DNA from: Sorghum bicolor
Taxonomy: Eukaryota > Streptophyta > Magnoliopsida > Poales > Poaceae
Direction: 5' to 3'
Length of the DNA: 64,000 bases
Assembly: GCF_000003195.3 (NCBI RefSeq)
Contig: NC_012878.2
Span: forward strand, 8,801,945-8,865,944
Positions 49,291 to 60,820 of the stretch are shown here, piece by piece. Position numbers and translations under genes: made by a program. Positions within the stretch are counted from its first letter, which is position 1. Each line of letters starts with the position of its first letter. Below the pieces are notes generated by a model. The model was not told the DNA's origin. It did not search any database and worked only from the letters and a program-made list of their open reading frames with translations.

Positions 49291-49308
49291 TTTAAGAGGG
49301 GTAGAATT
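49291..49308 (+). other. Polypurine tract of the outer element
   Basis: TTAAGAGGGGTAGAATT directly precedes the TG of the 3' LTR and follows a CGAGGACGAGATTCTTTT phrase typical of this gypsy group. Confidence 0.75.
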
Positions 49309-52036
49309 TGTAACACCCAAAATTTGATTTTTATTTAATAGGAATTAATTTGATTTAATTGAGTATTTTTGAGAGCATTTAAATTTAGCACTTAAGTAAT
49401 TTTTGGTGGAAAATAAAATTTATTATAAGTTTTAGAAACATGTCTTGCATTCATGCTGGAACACATTTTATTCTATGCTTGTTTTTGGTGAGAATTTGTT
49501 TTTGCATTTAAAATTCTCTTTGGAAAAAGGCTCTGGAAAAATAAAATGGAAAAGAAAACAGAAAAAAGGGAAGCCAGCGCTGCCGCAGCAGGCGGCCCAG
49601 CCAGCCCCCCCTCGGCCTGTTTCCTTTCCCCCCCCGCCTCGGCCCAGGAGTCGGCCCAACCGCGCTGACCCCCCTCCTCCCTTTTCCTCTCGCTGGCCGA
49701 CAGCCGGGCCCCACCCCTCTCTCTCTGACGCTGGGGCCCCACACGTCAGCGGGCGCCTTCTCTTCCTCCTTGCGCCGTGATCGAGCAGAACACGTTTCCA
49801 CCCGAATCAATCTTGGGATTCACGATTTCCTTGCCATTTTCGTGCAAACTGACCCCTATAAATACCCTAGGTCAACCCCGCGGCCTCTTCTTTGCTGTTA
49901 GGTCGCCAACACCGAGTCCCAGTGCCTTGCTTCACGCGTTTTGGATCTCGCCGCGAACCAAGCAAGTCCCGCACGTCACGAGCCCTCCCCGCTAGCTCTC
50001 GGACAGAGAAAAGTCGCTAGGTGAGATCGCGGTGCTCCTCTCTTTCTTCCCATGCCCTTGGCTCGGTTTTTGGCGCACGGATTTGCGAGTTGGCATAACA
50101 CCGGCGAGGTACACGGCGACGCCCATGGCGGCCACCGCCGGAGAGGAAGAAGCCGACCGGCCCGCCGCCTGCGCCCCCTGCGCGATCTCAACCGTTCGAT
50201 CGAGATCCGATGCACCAGATCAGAGGATACCCCTTCAGGGGTTATTTTGCTAAAGAGACCCCCAGGATCTGAGGAATCAACCCGCCGTCCTTTGCGCCTT
50301 CTCTGGTTTACGTTTTCATTTTCTAAAAACGTATTTTCGTCGGTTTGAATCAATTTACGCTTTCACTATTTATAGAAATGCCATTGATTTTGTTTTGCTC
50401 ATAAAATATTTATTTTAACTCCATTTTTGTCCATTCAAATTTCGTTGGAATCATATTTACGAGCTCTACATGTTAGAAGTATTTATTCCCTGTTTTGAAA
50501 CTTTTTAATTCTGCAGTAGCTTTTAATTATTTATTTCTCTATAGGAAATCTTGAAAAATGCATAACTTCTCCGTTTTAATTCCGATTCTCGTGAACTTTA
50601 CGTTTGTGTGATCGTAGCGCTGCGTAGAATATTTTGATAAACTTTTATCTTTATTTTACCACTGTTTGGTGTAATGTTCTAATTATATCTCGTTTGCTTT
50701 GTGTATGATTGTCTCCATTGGATTGCGTGTTGTTGATTGATGTTTGGGCATAGACGGTGAGCCGTACGTTGGTGATCAAGACCAAGCTTTTGAAGACCAG
50801 CAGGCTCAGGAGAGCTTTGATCAAGGCAAGTATAACTTGGGATCATCCTTGTTACCTATTCACTTATAACTACACATATATATCATATGCATGCTATCAC
50901 CTTGTCGACCTTAGCAAAATCATAGATGATTGTACCTGGATTCCTTGTTATCTACTTGATATGCATTTGGTGTAGATGTGCTAGTGCTTGATATAATCCA
51001 TGATCTTGTAAGATGATTAATAGCTGAGCAATGAACGTTAAATGATGACAAATAACTATATGAGATCTTGTCTGTAAGTGATCACCGGGACAACAGTGCA
51101 ACCATGAGGGCTATAATGGCTCTGGCTTTAGCTCAGTATGAAGACCTTTTCTAGCTTGTTAGCGGTTACCCGAAAGGGCGCTAGAGGGGCTAAACCGTTT
51201 TGCGTATAGTGCGAGCCCCTGTCCTTATGTGTATAAGCTGCGCGTCATTGTGCCATTTGGAAGGGGGGTATCTATATCTGCGCGCAAAGGAAACCTTACG
51301 GCCCTAACATGTTAGACGAACTTTTGAAAGGCTTCATAGTGATCTCTGCCGACCTCCCTAGGAAGGGGGTTAAGAGATTAGCTATCTCAGGCAAAAGGGT
51401 AAATCATGACTCGTGGGTAAAGATGTACAACCTCTGCAGAGTGTAAAACTGGTATACTAGCCGTGCTCACGGTTATGAGCGGCCTTGGGGGTTCTTGCTG
51501 CGACGACGATGAGCTTGTTAAGTTGTTATGTTCATTTGATTATCGTTTATGCTATGAATTAATTATGCTTACACTGGATCATGTGATTAATGGATTATTT
51601 ATGCTACCTTGACATTTGTTATCCAATGATTAAACATGCTATCAACTATTAAAAGCTAAATGCAGTCAAACCAGTGTCAGCTATTTGAGCCTCATGAACC
51701 CCTGGTTATACTTGTTGAGTACGACATGTGCTCACTCTTGCAATTTCCCAACACCTCAGGTTACGCTAATGATGATGATTGGAATGAGGACTACCGTTAT
51801 GAGTACTAGGTTTGGAGTCAACCAGTCAACAGTGTCCTTATGTGGAGCTTCCGTCGAGAGCGTTGTTTAATATTATTATCATTTTTGTGTAAGACTATGT
51901 GATTTATTATCTTCCGCTATGTAATAAACACTGCGATGGTACATTTGAGATTTGTCTACTTATGTGTGTGACTATTTCTGGGGTACATATGAGTTTTTTA
52001 TGCATCCTATTTTATTCTTAAAATATGGGTGTGACA
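49309..52036 (+). repeat. 3' LTR of the outer element (2728 bp)
   Basis: TGTAACACCC to GGGTGTGACA. The U3 is AT-rich, then a GC-rich block follows (about 49560-50260), then an AT-rich R-U5. From 50351 on it is matched by the inverted left arm. The ORFs in the GC-rich block on both strands have proline/arginine-rich shadow composition and no domains. Confidence 0.9.
49856..49864 (+). promoter_or_regulatory. TATA box of the 3' LTR
   Basis: CTATAAATA in GC-rich U3 sequence. Transcription would start near 49890, making the R-U5 part about 2.1 kb. Confidence 0.65.
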
Positions 52037-52041
52037 CATAT

Positions 52042-52661
52042 CCTATTTTGGTATAAAACATAATTAGTGCTTGTCTTGTGATTTTTCTATCTCTATTAAT
52101 CTCTAATGGCATCTATATGTTTTAAGATAACCTTTCTTTATGCTCTCCCTCTCTTTTATTCATGTATTACAGTGATTTTTTTGCTTATAAATGAGACTAG
52201 TCGAGTGGAGGTTAGAAACTTGGGGCTAATTAATTTGTGTCTCCCTTTCTATATAATTATCAGTATCATTTTAGACACTTTCTTTTATGTCACAAAATAA
52301 ATATTCATTTGGTTATTATCTATACTCTTGACAACTTAGTATACATATATGTGCATGCATGTGCATATTTCAACATGTGTGGTTATTGTTGATCTTGCCA
52401 AAACGGCACCCCACTATGGTCAATTCTTGGCTCCGCCCCTAAGGGCAGCAGCGGCACCTCCACCTCCACGAGCAGGAGTAGGAAGGGATGCTAGAGAAGC
52501 TGAGGGTGATGGCATAGCCTTGGCTCTGATGGTGGCAATGGCATGGCGGCATTAGTGGTGTTGTGGAAGTGCATAGGGAGATAGGTGGGGGAGGAGAGGA
52601 GGGACGCTGGATGGGTCATGGAGTTCCTATGGCACAGTGGCGGTGCAAGGCCGAAGGAATG
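52042..52661. other. Short host segment between two elements
   Basis: No gene. A GC-rich patch at about 52430-52660 has a small frame without recognisable domain. Confidence 0.45.
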
Positions 52662-52681
52662 CACTGCTGTATGATCGGGCA

Positions 52682-52830
52682 TTAGCACCGGTCGGGAAGG
52701 GCCTGTTGCCCCGGTTCCCGAGCCGGTGCTGCCCTTTCGGGACTAAAGGTCCACCCAGGGAACCGGGGCTAAAGCCCCCCCCCTTTAACACCGGTTGGTA
52801 ATACCAACCGGTGTTAAAATGTCCTGCCAG
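52682..52830. repeat. CACTA subterminal hairpin repeats (3' side)
   Basis: Inverted pairs such as TTTAACACCGGTTGGTAATA with its complement form short stem-loops next to the putative terminus. The same words recur at 58635-58890. In known CACTA elements such subterminal repeats bind the TnpA-type protein. Confidence 0.7.
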
Positions 52831-53124
52831 GGCTGCCACGTTTTTTTTTTCACTTCCTCGGTTCTGTTTATTGTTTTTATATAATAATAATAGGTTTTTA
52901 AATACATGTTTTTGCTGATACAATAATATATTTATATTACACACATATTAAGTAGATATAAATGAAAATTATAGGCTTAGCTTAATAATTAAGCTTTGCC
53001 TATAATAAAATGAATAGGCCACATCAAAAATTAAATAGATATGTAAAAAGCTTTATATATATATATAGTTTTATATGTACAAAATTCGTAACACATATAT
53101 ACATAGAGTTTTTTCTCCCAATGT

Positions 53125-56100
53125 CTACAAACGATACAAATGATCATCATTGTTTAGAATAAGAGTTTCATTGCCGTTGAAGTGAAACTCGCCGTTTGGA
53201 TTGATCACTTGCTCGTGGAGAAATCCTGCTATCGTCTCTTAGATAGCTTTGATTCGGTCTTTTTGTATGACCTTTTCTCTCAACCATTCCGTCTTTAATT
53301 TGAAATAAATAAAAAAGGTATTAGTTATCTAAGTTATTCAATATAATTCAGGAGATAATGAAAAGAGACATGTAACGTACTCTGAGCGTCTCTGTGGGTG
53401 TTTGATTGACTTGTGCCATCATGAATTTGCACACGTAATATGCACATAGATTGTTACCCTCTTCTTGTCTTAAACACCACTGTACGATATATATATAAAA
53501 ATATTCACGATCACAACAATAAGAAGGCTAAAAGTTAGCGAAAGTTTGCTAGCTAGTAGAACTTACTTGTGGATGTATTATGTTAAGCGGCGCTTTACAT
53601 CTACTGAGATGTTCACGGTCAATGAATCTTTCCCAAACCCTACACACAGCCATTGTGGATCGTGAACTAATAATTACAGAGTCATATTATGATATTCTTC
53701 TAGCTGAGATCGACATTACGTACCTTTGAATAATGTTTACCATTTGTTGATAATTTTCTTGTGGTTTTCTCATTGAGTCAAAGATTATCAACCGGTTCTT
53801 GGGAATTTCAATGACCATGAGTATCCAGTGAAAGCTGTTAACACATATATATAGTCAGACCTATATATAACTATATAAAACTTGTCTCGAGTAATAATTA
53901 TTAAAATAAAATATGCATGCACTTAATAACTATATAACTCACTCGAAGTTGAAGGGGAAGAGTATTTTTTGTTTTTCTTTTTGGTTCACAAAGAACCTCA
54001 TAAGATTGGTGCATACTTCTGTCTCATGAGCTGCTGTCCACACTGCCTGCGGAGCTTTGAAAACAATATAAGGGTCAACGAACCCAATATTATTGTCATT
54101 TCTGATTCGGAGCTCTCTCATTTAGTGCCTGCATATATACATACAAATCCTAAGTGTGTAAAGATTATATACATGTAATTAAAGAAGTTAGAAGTATAAT
54201 AAAATTAAAAAAATACTTACAGACAAAAGTAGCTGACAAGAGATTTGTCGAGAGCGTCGAGGTGACATAATTGGTGCAATTCTTCGAACTGCACGTATAT
54301 GAGGTCATCTCTACGGAAGTAGTGATGTTGTCTAATACGAACAGAAATCCAATTCTCTCCCCTTTTAGATGCCTCAATGCACCATTTGTTTATTGCAAAC
54401 ATTTGTGTGTCGAGCTCGTGTAAACGCTGAGGGTCGAATAGACTCCTGCCCAGTTCATATCTTACCATCCATTGATCAACTACCTCGGCTTTTTCAAATG
54501 TTTGGCATCCAAGAATGGCGGCAATTTCTTCCATATTTAAACCGCTCTGTCCAAAGTAACGCTCAAACGAGTCTAGCTCAGGCAACGCTAAGGATTTCTT
54601 TGGCATCAAGTCTTCATTTGAGCCGTATTGATTTGGCACAATCAAAGGCGGCACCGGTTTTGATACTTCTCCGAGCTGTGGGACCCCCTTTCCTACTCTC
54701 TTCTTAGGCTGTGAAGACTTGACCAGAGACCGCTCATAGTCCGAAAGTGCTGGCTTTTTCTAAGCTTCGCGTTGCTTCTTTTGCTGGTCCGCCACCTTCT
54801 GCCTCAGTTCTGATGGCTTTACATAAAAGTACGGATTTTCTGGGTTAAGCCGTTTTTTTCTATCCTCCTTTAATTTATCAAAAAATTGTTTCACCTCAGC
54901 TTTGGATGCAGCAATTACCTCCTCTTCACTCTTTTCGTAAGGTAATTTTTCTGGTGTCTTAGCTCTCTTTGCTGAGGCAGCCTTCTTTGTAGGTGGGACC
55001 GATGACTTCGGTCGTTCTTGGGCGGACCGCTTCTGACTACCTCGCTTTGGAGGCGAGGGGACCAACCGTGCACTCTTTGGAGAGGGCGGTGTAGGCAGTG
55101 GAGGTGGTGCGGCCGATCTTTTCGGTGTTGGAGAACGCGGTGGAGGAGTCGGAGACCTCGGTGGAGGAGGTGGAGACCGTGGTGGAGGCGGTGTTGGGGT
55201 CGGTGTGGCCGCCGCAGGTGTTGGAGGAGATCCAGCATTGTCACCGCCCACAGCACTATGATGCGCTGGGGAGAGAACTGGACTTAGGTTGGAGGAGTCC
55301 CTGCAAAGAAAACAATTACAAGTTTTGTGAGCAAACTTTTTTTTAATTTCAATACATAATAAATAATATAAGAAGTAAAATCACACACAAACCTATGTTG
55401 AGGAATAATTATGAAGTGCTTGCACCAACAAATAAATGTCTTCTCAGCTTCACCTAGTGTCTTCTCTCCGTCTCCCCCTTCTATGTCTAGAGGCACATTG
55501 CCACAACCTTTCTCAACCCTATCAACCGAGACGCTAGCATATCCACCAGGTACTGGTCGATTATGGATTCTTGGAGTTCTCATTCGGTCGATAGGGTTGA
55601 CAACAGCGATAGCCACCTTTTTTGTTGCATTCCCATCTGGTACATGCAGCTCACAGGTAGTAAAAGCCTCTGTGACATCATCCACGGGGAAGTGTAGCTT
55701 CGTGTCATCCTGAATGGTTGGTACTTCCGTGGATGCGCAGCTGCTTTTCAACTGGCCTGGGGGGCTAACGTTGACCTCAGGCTGTGATGTACCTTGCCCT
55801 TTCGTCATTTGACTAAGTGCTGCTTGCACTTGCCTTTGAATCTCCGCCTGCATCCATTCTTCATGAGCTTTCTCGCGCTCTTCTGACTGCAGAACAAAAG
55901 CTTCCAGGCAGCGGATCCGCTCTGCCTCCTCATCCTTCTTTCTCTGGCGGCTTCTGTAGGTATCTTGATCGGCTTGGAATGATTGCAGCCACGGAACTGC
56001 CCCATAGCCTCTCGTACGTCCACCGTGCTTAGGATTTTCAAGCGCATAGGTGAGTTCATCCTTCTCCCTGTTAGGCCTGAACTCACCAGACTGAACCGCC

Positions 56101-57155
56101 TCTCGTGCACGGACTAGTCTCTCTGCTGCTCTAGATATTTCTTGGCCCCAAACTAGCGCCTCGGTGTCTGGGTCCACGCTTCCCCCATGACCGTAGAACC
56201 AATGCTTGGAGCGCTCGCTCCAATTCTTTGCTACTGTCTCGGGTGTGACCCCCCTAGCAAGCATCTCCTATTCCATTCGGTCCCACTTGGGAACAACACT
56301 CTTATAACCACCTGATCCCATATGATGGTGGTATGTCTTTTTACTTGCATTCTCTTTGTTTCTAATGGCTCGTTCCTTGCCCTCTTCTGATGTTTTGTAC
56401 TGCACAAAGTCATCCCAGAAGGCCCTCAGCATTACATATTGCTTGAGGTTGAAATTTGGAGTCTCGTTTTTCTTGACATATTTATTGTACAAAGTTTTCC
56501 AATTCTGGAAAAGTACTGCCATCTTCTTCATAGTCCAGTCATAAATTCGCACCTTCAACTCTTCATCGTTGGTGTCGAAGGTGAAAACGTCTGTGACGGC
56601 TTTCCAAACTAACTCCTTGTCACAATCAGAGACAACTGATCTCAGGAGCACCTCGCTTCTCTCTCCATTCACGAGCACTGATCGGTATTTGATCTCTCAC
56701 AAGATATCCACAGTGACTAACATATTTATTTGCATGTTCACCAAGTGGTCTGCCTGTAGCTATCTCAAACTCAGAGATTACATAGCGGCCCTCCAACGGC
56801 TTCTTTGGCCCTCGTGGAGGTACGCTTCTCTCCGTAGAGGTCGATCCAGAAGGCTACACGTAGATATAGAAACAAAAATACTAAATTAATAACCAAGTAA
56901 GTCTAAAACCTAATGTAAGAGATGAATTAATTATATATGTTTACATTTACATACCTCGCCAGTATTTTCTTCTTGTTGCACGACAAGTTGTTGCTCAGGC
57001 GCATTGCCCTCTTGTTGCTCAGTCGGATTGCCTTGCATGATCTCGTGGTAATCAATAAAGTACTGACTACCGTCGTTGATCATATTTTGAATGGCATCTT
57101 CCATATAATCAGGATCATCATGAGCACGGTCAGCTATTTCTATGTCTGCAACCAT
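53125..57155 (-). pseudogene. CACTA tnpA-type gene fused to a Ulp1-like cysteine protease
   Basis: Eight exons with GT-AG introns: 57155-56955, 56853-55393, 55300-54221, 54128-53943, 53834-53724, 53639-53567, 53479-53381 and 53292-53125 (3379 nt; 3381 if a 2-nt loss near 56645 is allowed for). The N-terminal half is the plant transposase domain of En/Spm elements (KPLEGRYVISEFEIATGRP, NKYVKKNETPNFN, SERSKHWFYGHGG). A Pro/Ser-rich linker follows, then a C48 protease: His in FHWILMVIE, Asp in LIIFDSM, Gln in CLRQEEG, Cys in NNLCAYYV, all present. Ulp1-type proteases cleave SUMO from proteins. In-frame stops at 56268-56270, 54760-54762, 54122-54124 and 53239-53241 are all TAG or TAA where glutamine is plausible. 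A non-coding GC-rich first exon may lie at 58390-58620. The start at 57155 is uncertain. Confidence 0.82.
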
Positions 57156-57329
57156 ACATATATATATTCTATATAAGATAAGAAATACACTAGAATAATA
57201 TACTAAAAAAATAATACTAACAATAACACTAGAATTCATAATATACTAAAACACTAGAATTCATAATATACTAGAATAATATACTAAACAAATAATATTA
57301 GAATAATAGTACAAACAATAACATATACA

Positions 57330-57870
57330 AAACACTACTAGAATATATATTAGAGACTTATATACTACTACTAGTACTACTACAAATGAAAGTGTTGGAG
57401 TGCTCTAAAAATAATACTAGACACTTTTAAGCCAAGTAATACATTAGAATAAAAAACAATACTAGAATAATATAGTACAAACAATAATATATACAAAACC
57501 CTACTAGAATAAATTTGGTGGCTAAACACTACTAGAATATATATTAGAGACTTATATACTACTACTAGTACTACTACAAATGAAAGTGTTGGAGTGCTCT
57601 AAAAATAATATTAGACACTTTTAAGCCAAGTAACACATTAGAATAAAAAACAATACTAGAATAATATAGTACAAACAATAATATATACAAAACCTACTAG
57701 AATAAATTTGGTGGCTAAACACTACTAGAATATATATTAGAGACTTATATACTACTAGTACTACTACAAATAAAAGTGTTGGAGTGCTCTAAAAATAATA
57801 CTAGAATCTTTTAAGCCAAGTAATACATTAGAATAATATACTAAAAAACAATACTAGAATAATAGTACAA
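57330..57870. repeat. 193-bp tandem repeat, three copies
   Basis: The phrase TAGAGACTTATATACTACT recurs at 57351, 57545 and 57738 (periods 194 and 193). It lies in the AT-rich putative first intron of the tnpA gene and is highly similar between copies. Confidence 0.9.
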
Positions 57871-58136
57871 ACAATAATATATACAAAACACTAGAAAATA
57901 AAATATGATACAAGAATAATATACAACAAATATATACTAAAAAATACTACTACAAATAATATATTAAAAAAAATAATACTACAAAATAATACAAGAATAA
58001 AATTAATATATTACAAATATATATTAGCATAGTATAATTTATAACAGGTCAACACTAATACATACATAAAAAAAACTATAATTCATAATATACTAGAATA
58101 ATATATTAAAAAAATAATACTACAAATCAAAACACC

Positions 58137-58270
58137 ATATATATATATATGTATACATATATATACAATATATACATACATATATATATATATATAATAT
58201 ACATATATATATATATATAATATACATATATATGTTATATATATATATGTATATATGTATATATATATTT
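58137..58270. repeat. Complex TA/TATG microsatellite
   Basis: Interrupted TA and TATACA/TATATG runs of about 130 bp; the Ile-Tyr ORF here is an artefact. Confidence 0.9.
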
Positions 58271-58385
58271 CTGGTCTAATGTTTATAAATCTAATAACAT
58301 TCATTTATTTTTTAGAATACTTAATTAATCAATGGAGAGATGCATGGCGTTCTCGATCTATACATAGCACACAGCCGGGAGAAGA

Positions 58386-58625
58386 TCGATGACGACGGTT
58401 GGCCGGCGCTGGTGGTGTTCCCTCCGGCGGCGGCGCTGGTGGAGGGCCGTGGCGGAGCTGGTGGAGGGCCGCGGCGACGCTGGTGGAGGCCGCGGCGGCG
58501 CTAGAAGAAGGACGCGGCGGCGCTGGGAGTTGAAACGGCGCGACGGCGGTGAAGACGACGAACGTCGCAGCGCTGGAGACGAAGACGAAGGTAACTGCTC
58601 AGATCCAGGGCGCCCGCGGCTTATA
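58386..58625 (-). other. GC-rich presumed first exon or promoter of the tnpA gene
   Basis: 240 bp of CGGCGGCGCTGGTGG-type repeats, open in several frames, just inside the hairpin cluster. Its position upstream of the tnpA exons suggests an untranslated first exon. It is not a recognisable protein. Confidence 0.4.
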
Positions 58626-58634
58626 TAGGGGCGG

Positions 58635-58890
58635 ACCTTTTAGCACTGGTCCGTGGCCGGAACCGGTGCTAACGGGTCTTTAACACCGGCTGGTAACACG
58701 AGCCGGTATTAAAGGGTGACCCTTTAGCACCGGCTCGTGTTACCAGCCGGTGCTAAAGGGACCCTTTAGCATCGGTGCGAGCCACGAACCGATGCTAAAG
58801 GGTCCTGAGCGCGCTAGGACGGGTTCCTAACTAAAATTTTCAGGACCCTTTAGCACCGGTTCCCACTATGGGCCGGTGCTAAAGGCCCTG
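58635..58890. repeat. Array of five ACCGGTGCTAAAGG hairpins
   Basis: Five consecutive stem-loops at about 58637-58675, 58678-58716, 58718-58761, 58758-58805 and 58843-58886. Each pairs TTTAGCACCGG with CCGGTGCTAAAG or a variant. Arm sequences vary in concert (for example ATCGGT with ACCGAT), so pairing is maintained. Confidence 0.85.
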
Positions 58891-59282
58891 TTTTTTAGTT
58901 TAGGGTTTTTCAATTGTTTATATATACAGTTTATATTATAAATTGTATAGTAAATTAAATATTTTATATAATATTTTTTAAACAGTGAATATATTCTATT
59001 TTTTTTAATGTACAAATGAAAATTTTTAACTTTAAATATCTTACTGTATTTTTATAATTTGCAATGATTTTGTAAGAAATGTTTAGTATTTTGTTAATGC
59101 AAAAATATATTATTCCAATAAATTTACAAAAACTATATGCAATCAACTGGAAATCTATTTTCACATCATATTGACATTAAACTTTTTATTTTTGTTATTT
59201 ATTACTCGGAATGCTAGTAGGGTATTGTTTTCATCAAATAAAAAAATCTATTTATCATATAAAAATATATATCTTGATGAAC

Positions 59283-60820
59283 ACACCCTTTGACCGAACC
59301 CTAGATTGTCCCAAATGGAAAAGTCATGAATACAAAGTTTGTTACACTCATCAAGTTCTACATTTTGTCTAATGGTCAACTTTTCATTTGGAAAAGTTTG
59401 AACCATTGAATTTTGAAATTTCAGAGAATTCATAGCCACGCAGCGGTTTCGGAACCCTAGATGGTCTCGAATGGAAAAGTCATGAATACCAATATTGTTC
59501 CACTCATCAAAATCTACATTTCATATATAGACCATTTTTGCATTTGACAAAGTTTTGGGAAGGTGTAGTTGAAAATCCACAATTAACACATATAGTTTCA
59601 TATAGTTTGTGTGAGATTCAAGAATTGGTGGGTATTGTTAACTTAAACTTTCTCAAATGGAAAAGTTGTGTATATAAAAAGTTTAGATCTTGATGATATC
59701 TAACAACTTGGTGTTCAAAATTTTTTCATTTTAAGTAATTTAGTTTGTCATTTGACCAAGTTTGACCAAAACCCGTCTTGGATTTTATAGAAATGTGAAT
59801 AGGATTGGCTCAAAATTATCCAAATGTAAAAATGGACAATATATAAAATGGAGATCTTGATGATCTCTAACAACTTTGTATTCAAATTTTTTTCATTTAA
59901 AGTCATCAAATGGGCCATTTGATCAAGTTTGACCAAAGTCAAAGCATTGGTTTTTGCAAAAACACCCTTTGACCGAACTCTAGATTGTCCCAAATGGAAA
60001 ATTCATGAATACAAAGTTTGTTACACTCATCAAGTTCTACATTTTGTCTAATGGTCAACTTTTCATTTGGAAAAGTTTGAACCACTGAATTTTAAATTTT
60101 CAGAGAATTCATAGCCACACAGTGGTTTCGGAACCCTAGATGGTCTCGAATGGAAAAGTCATGAATACCAATATTGTTCCAGTCATCAAAATCTACATTT
60201 CATATACAGACCATTTTTGCATTTGACAAAGTTTTGGGAAGGTGTAGTTGAAAATCCACAATTAACACATATAGTTTCATATAGTTTGTGTGAGATTCAA
60301 GAATTGGTGGGTATTGTTAACTTAAACTTTCTCAAATGAAAAAGTTGTGTATATAAAAAGTTTAGATCTTGATGATATCTAACAACTTGGTGTTCAAAAT
60401 TTTTTCATTTTAAGTAATTTAGTTTGTCATTTGACCAAGTTTGACCAAAACCCGTCTTGGATTTTATAGAAATGTGATTAGGATTGGCTCAAAATTATCC
60501 AAATGTAAAAAATGGACAATATATAAAATGTAGATCTTGATGATCTCTAACAACTTTGTATTCAAATTTTTCTCATTTGAAGTCATCAAATGGGCTATTT
60601 GATCAAGTTTGACCAAAGTCAAAGCATTGGTTTTTACAAAAACACCCTTTGACCGAACTCTAGATTGTCTCAAATGGAAAAGTCATGAAAACAAAGTTTG
60701 TTACACTCATCAAGTTCTACATTTTGTCTAATGGTCAACTTTTCATTTGGAAAAGTTTGAACCATTCAATTTTGAAATTTCAGAGATTTCATAGCCACGC
60801 AGCGGTTTCGGAACCCTTTC
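59283..60820. repeat. 680-bp higher-order tandem repeat (2.3 copies)
   Basis: Units start at 59283, 59962 and 60642 with ACACCCTTTGACCGAA. The first two are nearly identical and the third is cut at about 60820 where tnp2 begins. Each unit is built of four diverged monomers of about 156-186 bp marked by AAATGGAAAAG or a variant (59313, 59469, 59655, 59822). Phrases like TTTGACCAAGTTTGACC recur. ORFs here are chance. Confidence 0.9.

Larger units (their letters stand above)
32589..52036 (+). mobile_element. Non-autonomous Ty3/gypsy element with inverted LTR ends, TSD CATAT
   Basis: The unit starts TGTCACACCC and ends GGGTGTGACA, exact inverse copies, flanked by CATAT on both sides (32584-32588 and 52037-52041). 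In order: an inverted copy of the last 1.69 kb of the LTR (interrupted by the Tat element at 33320-45713), an initiator-tRNA-type primer site (46673), a leader, a gag-protease frame (47604-49157), a polypurine tract and a full 3' LTR (49309-52036). No RT, RNase H or integrase is present, so it depended on a helper. Without the insert it is about 7.05 kb. A DNA transposon with long TIRs is excluded by the primer site, polypurine tract and gag. Confidence 0.85.

Noticed and set aside
49445..50353. Overlapping GC-rich ORFs around 49.5-50.3 kb
   Set aside because: Same reason: they are in the GC-rich part of the gypsy LTR around its TATA box.
32589..52036. DNA transposon with 1.7-kb terminal inverted repeats
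   Set aside because: A tRNA-Met primer site, gag-protease, polypurine tract and a full-length LTR are present, and the 'TIR' is an inverted LTR part.
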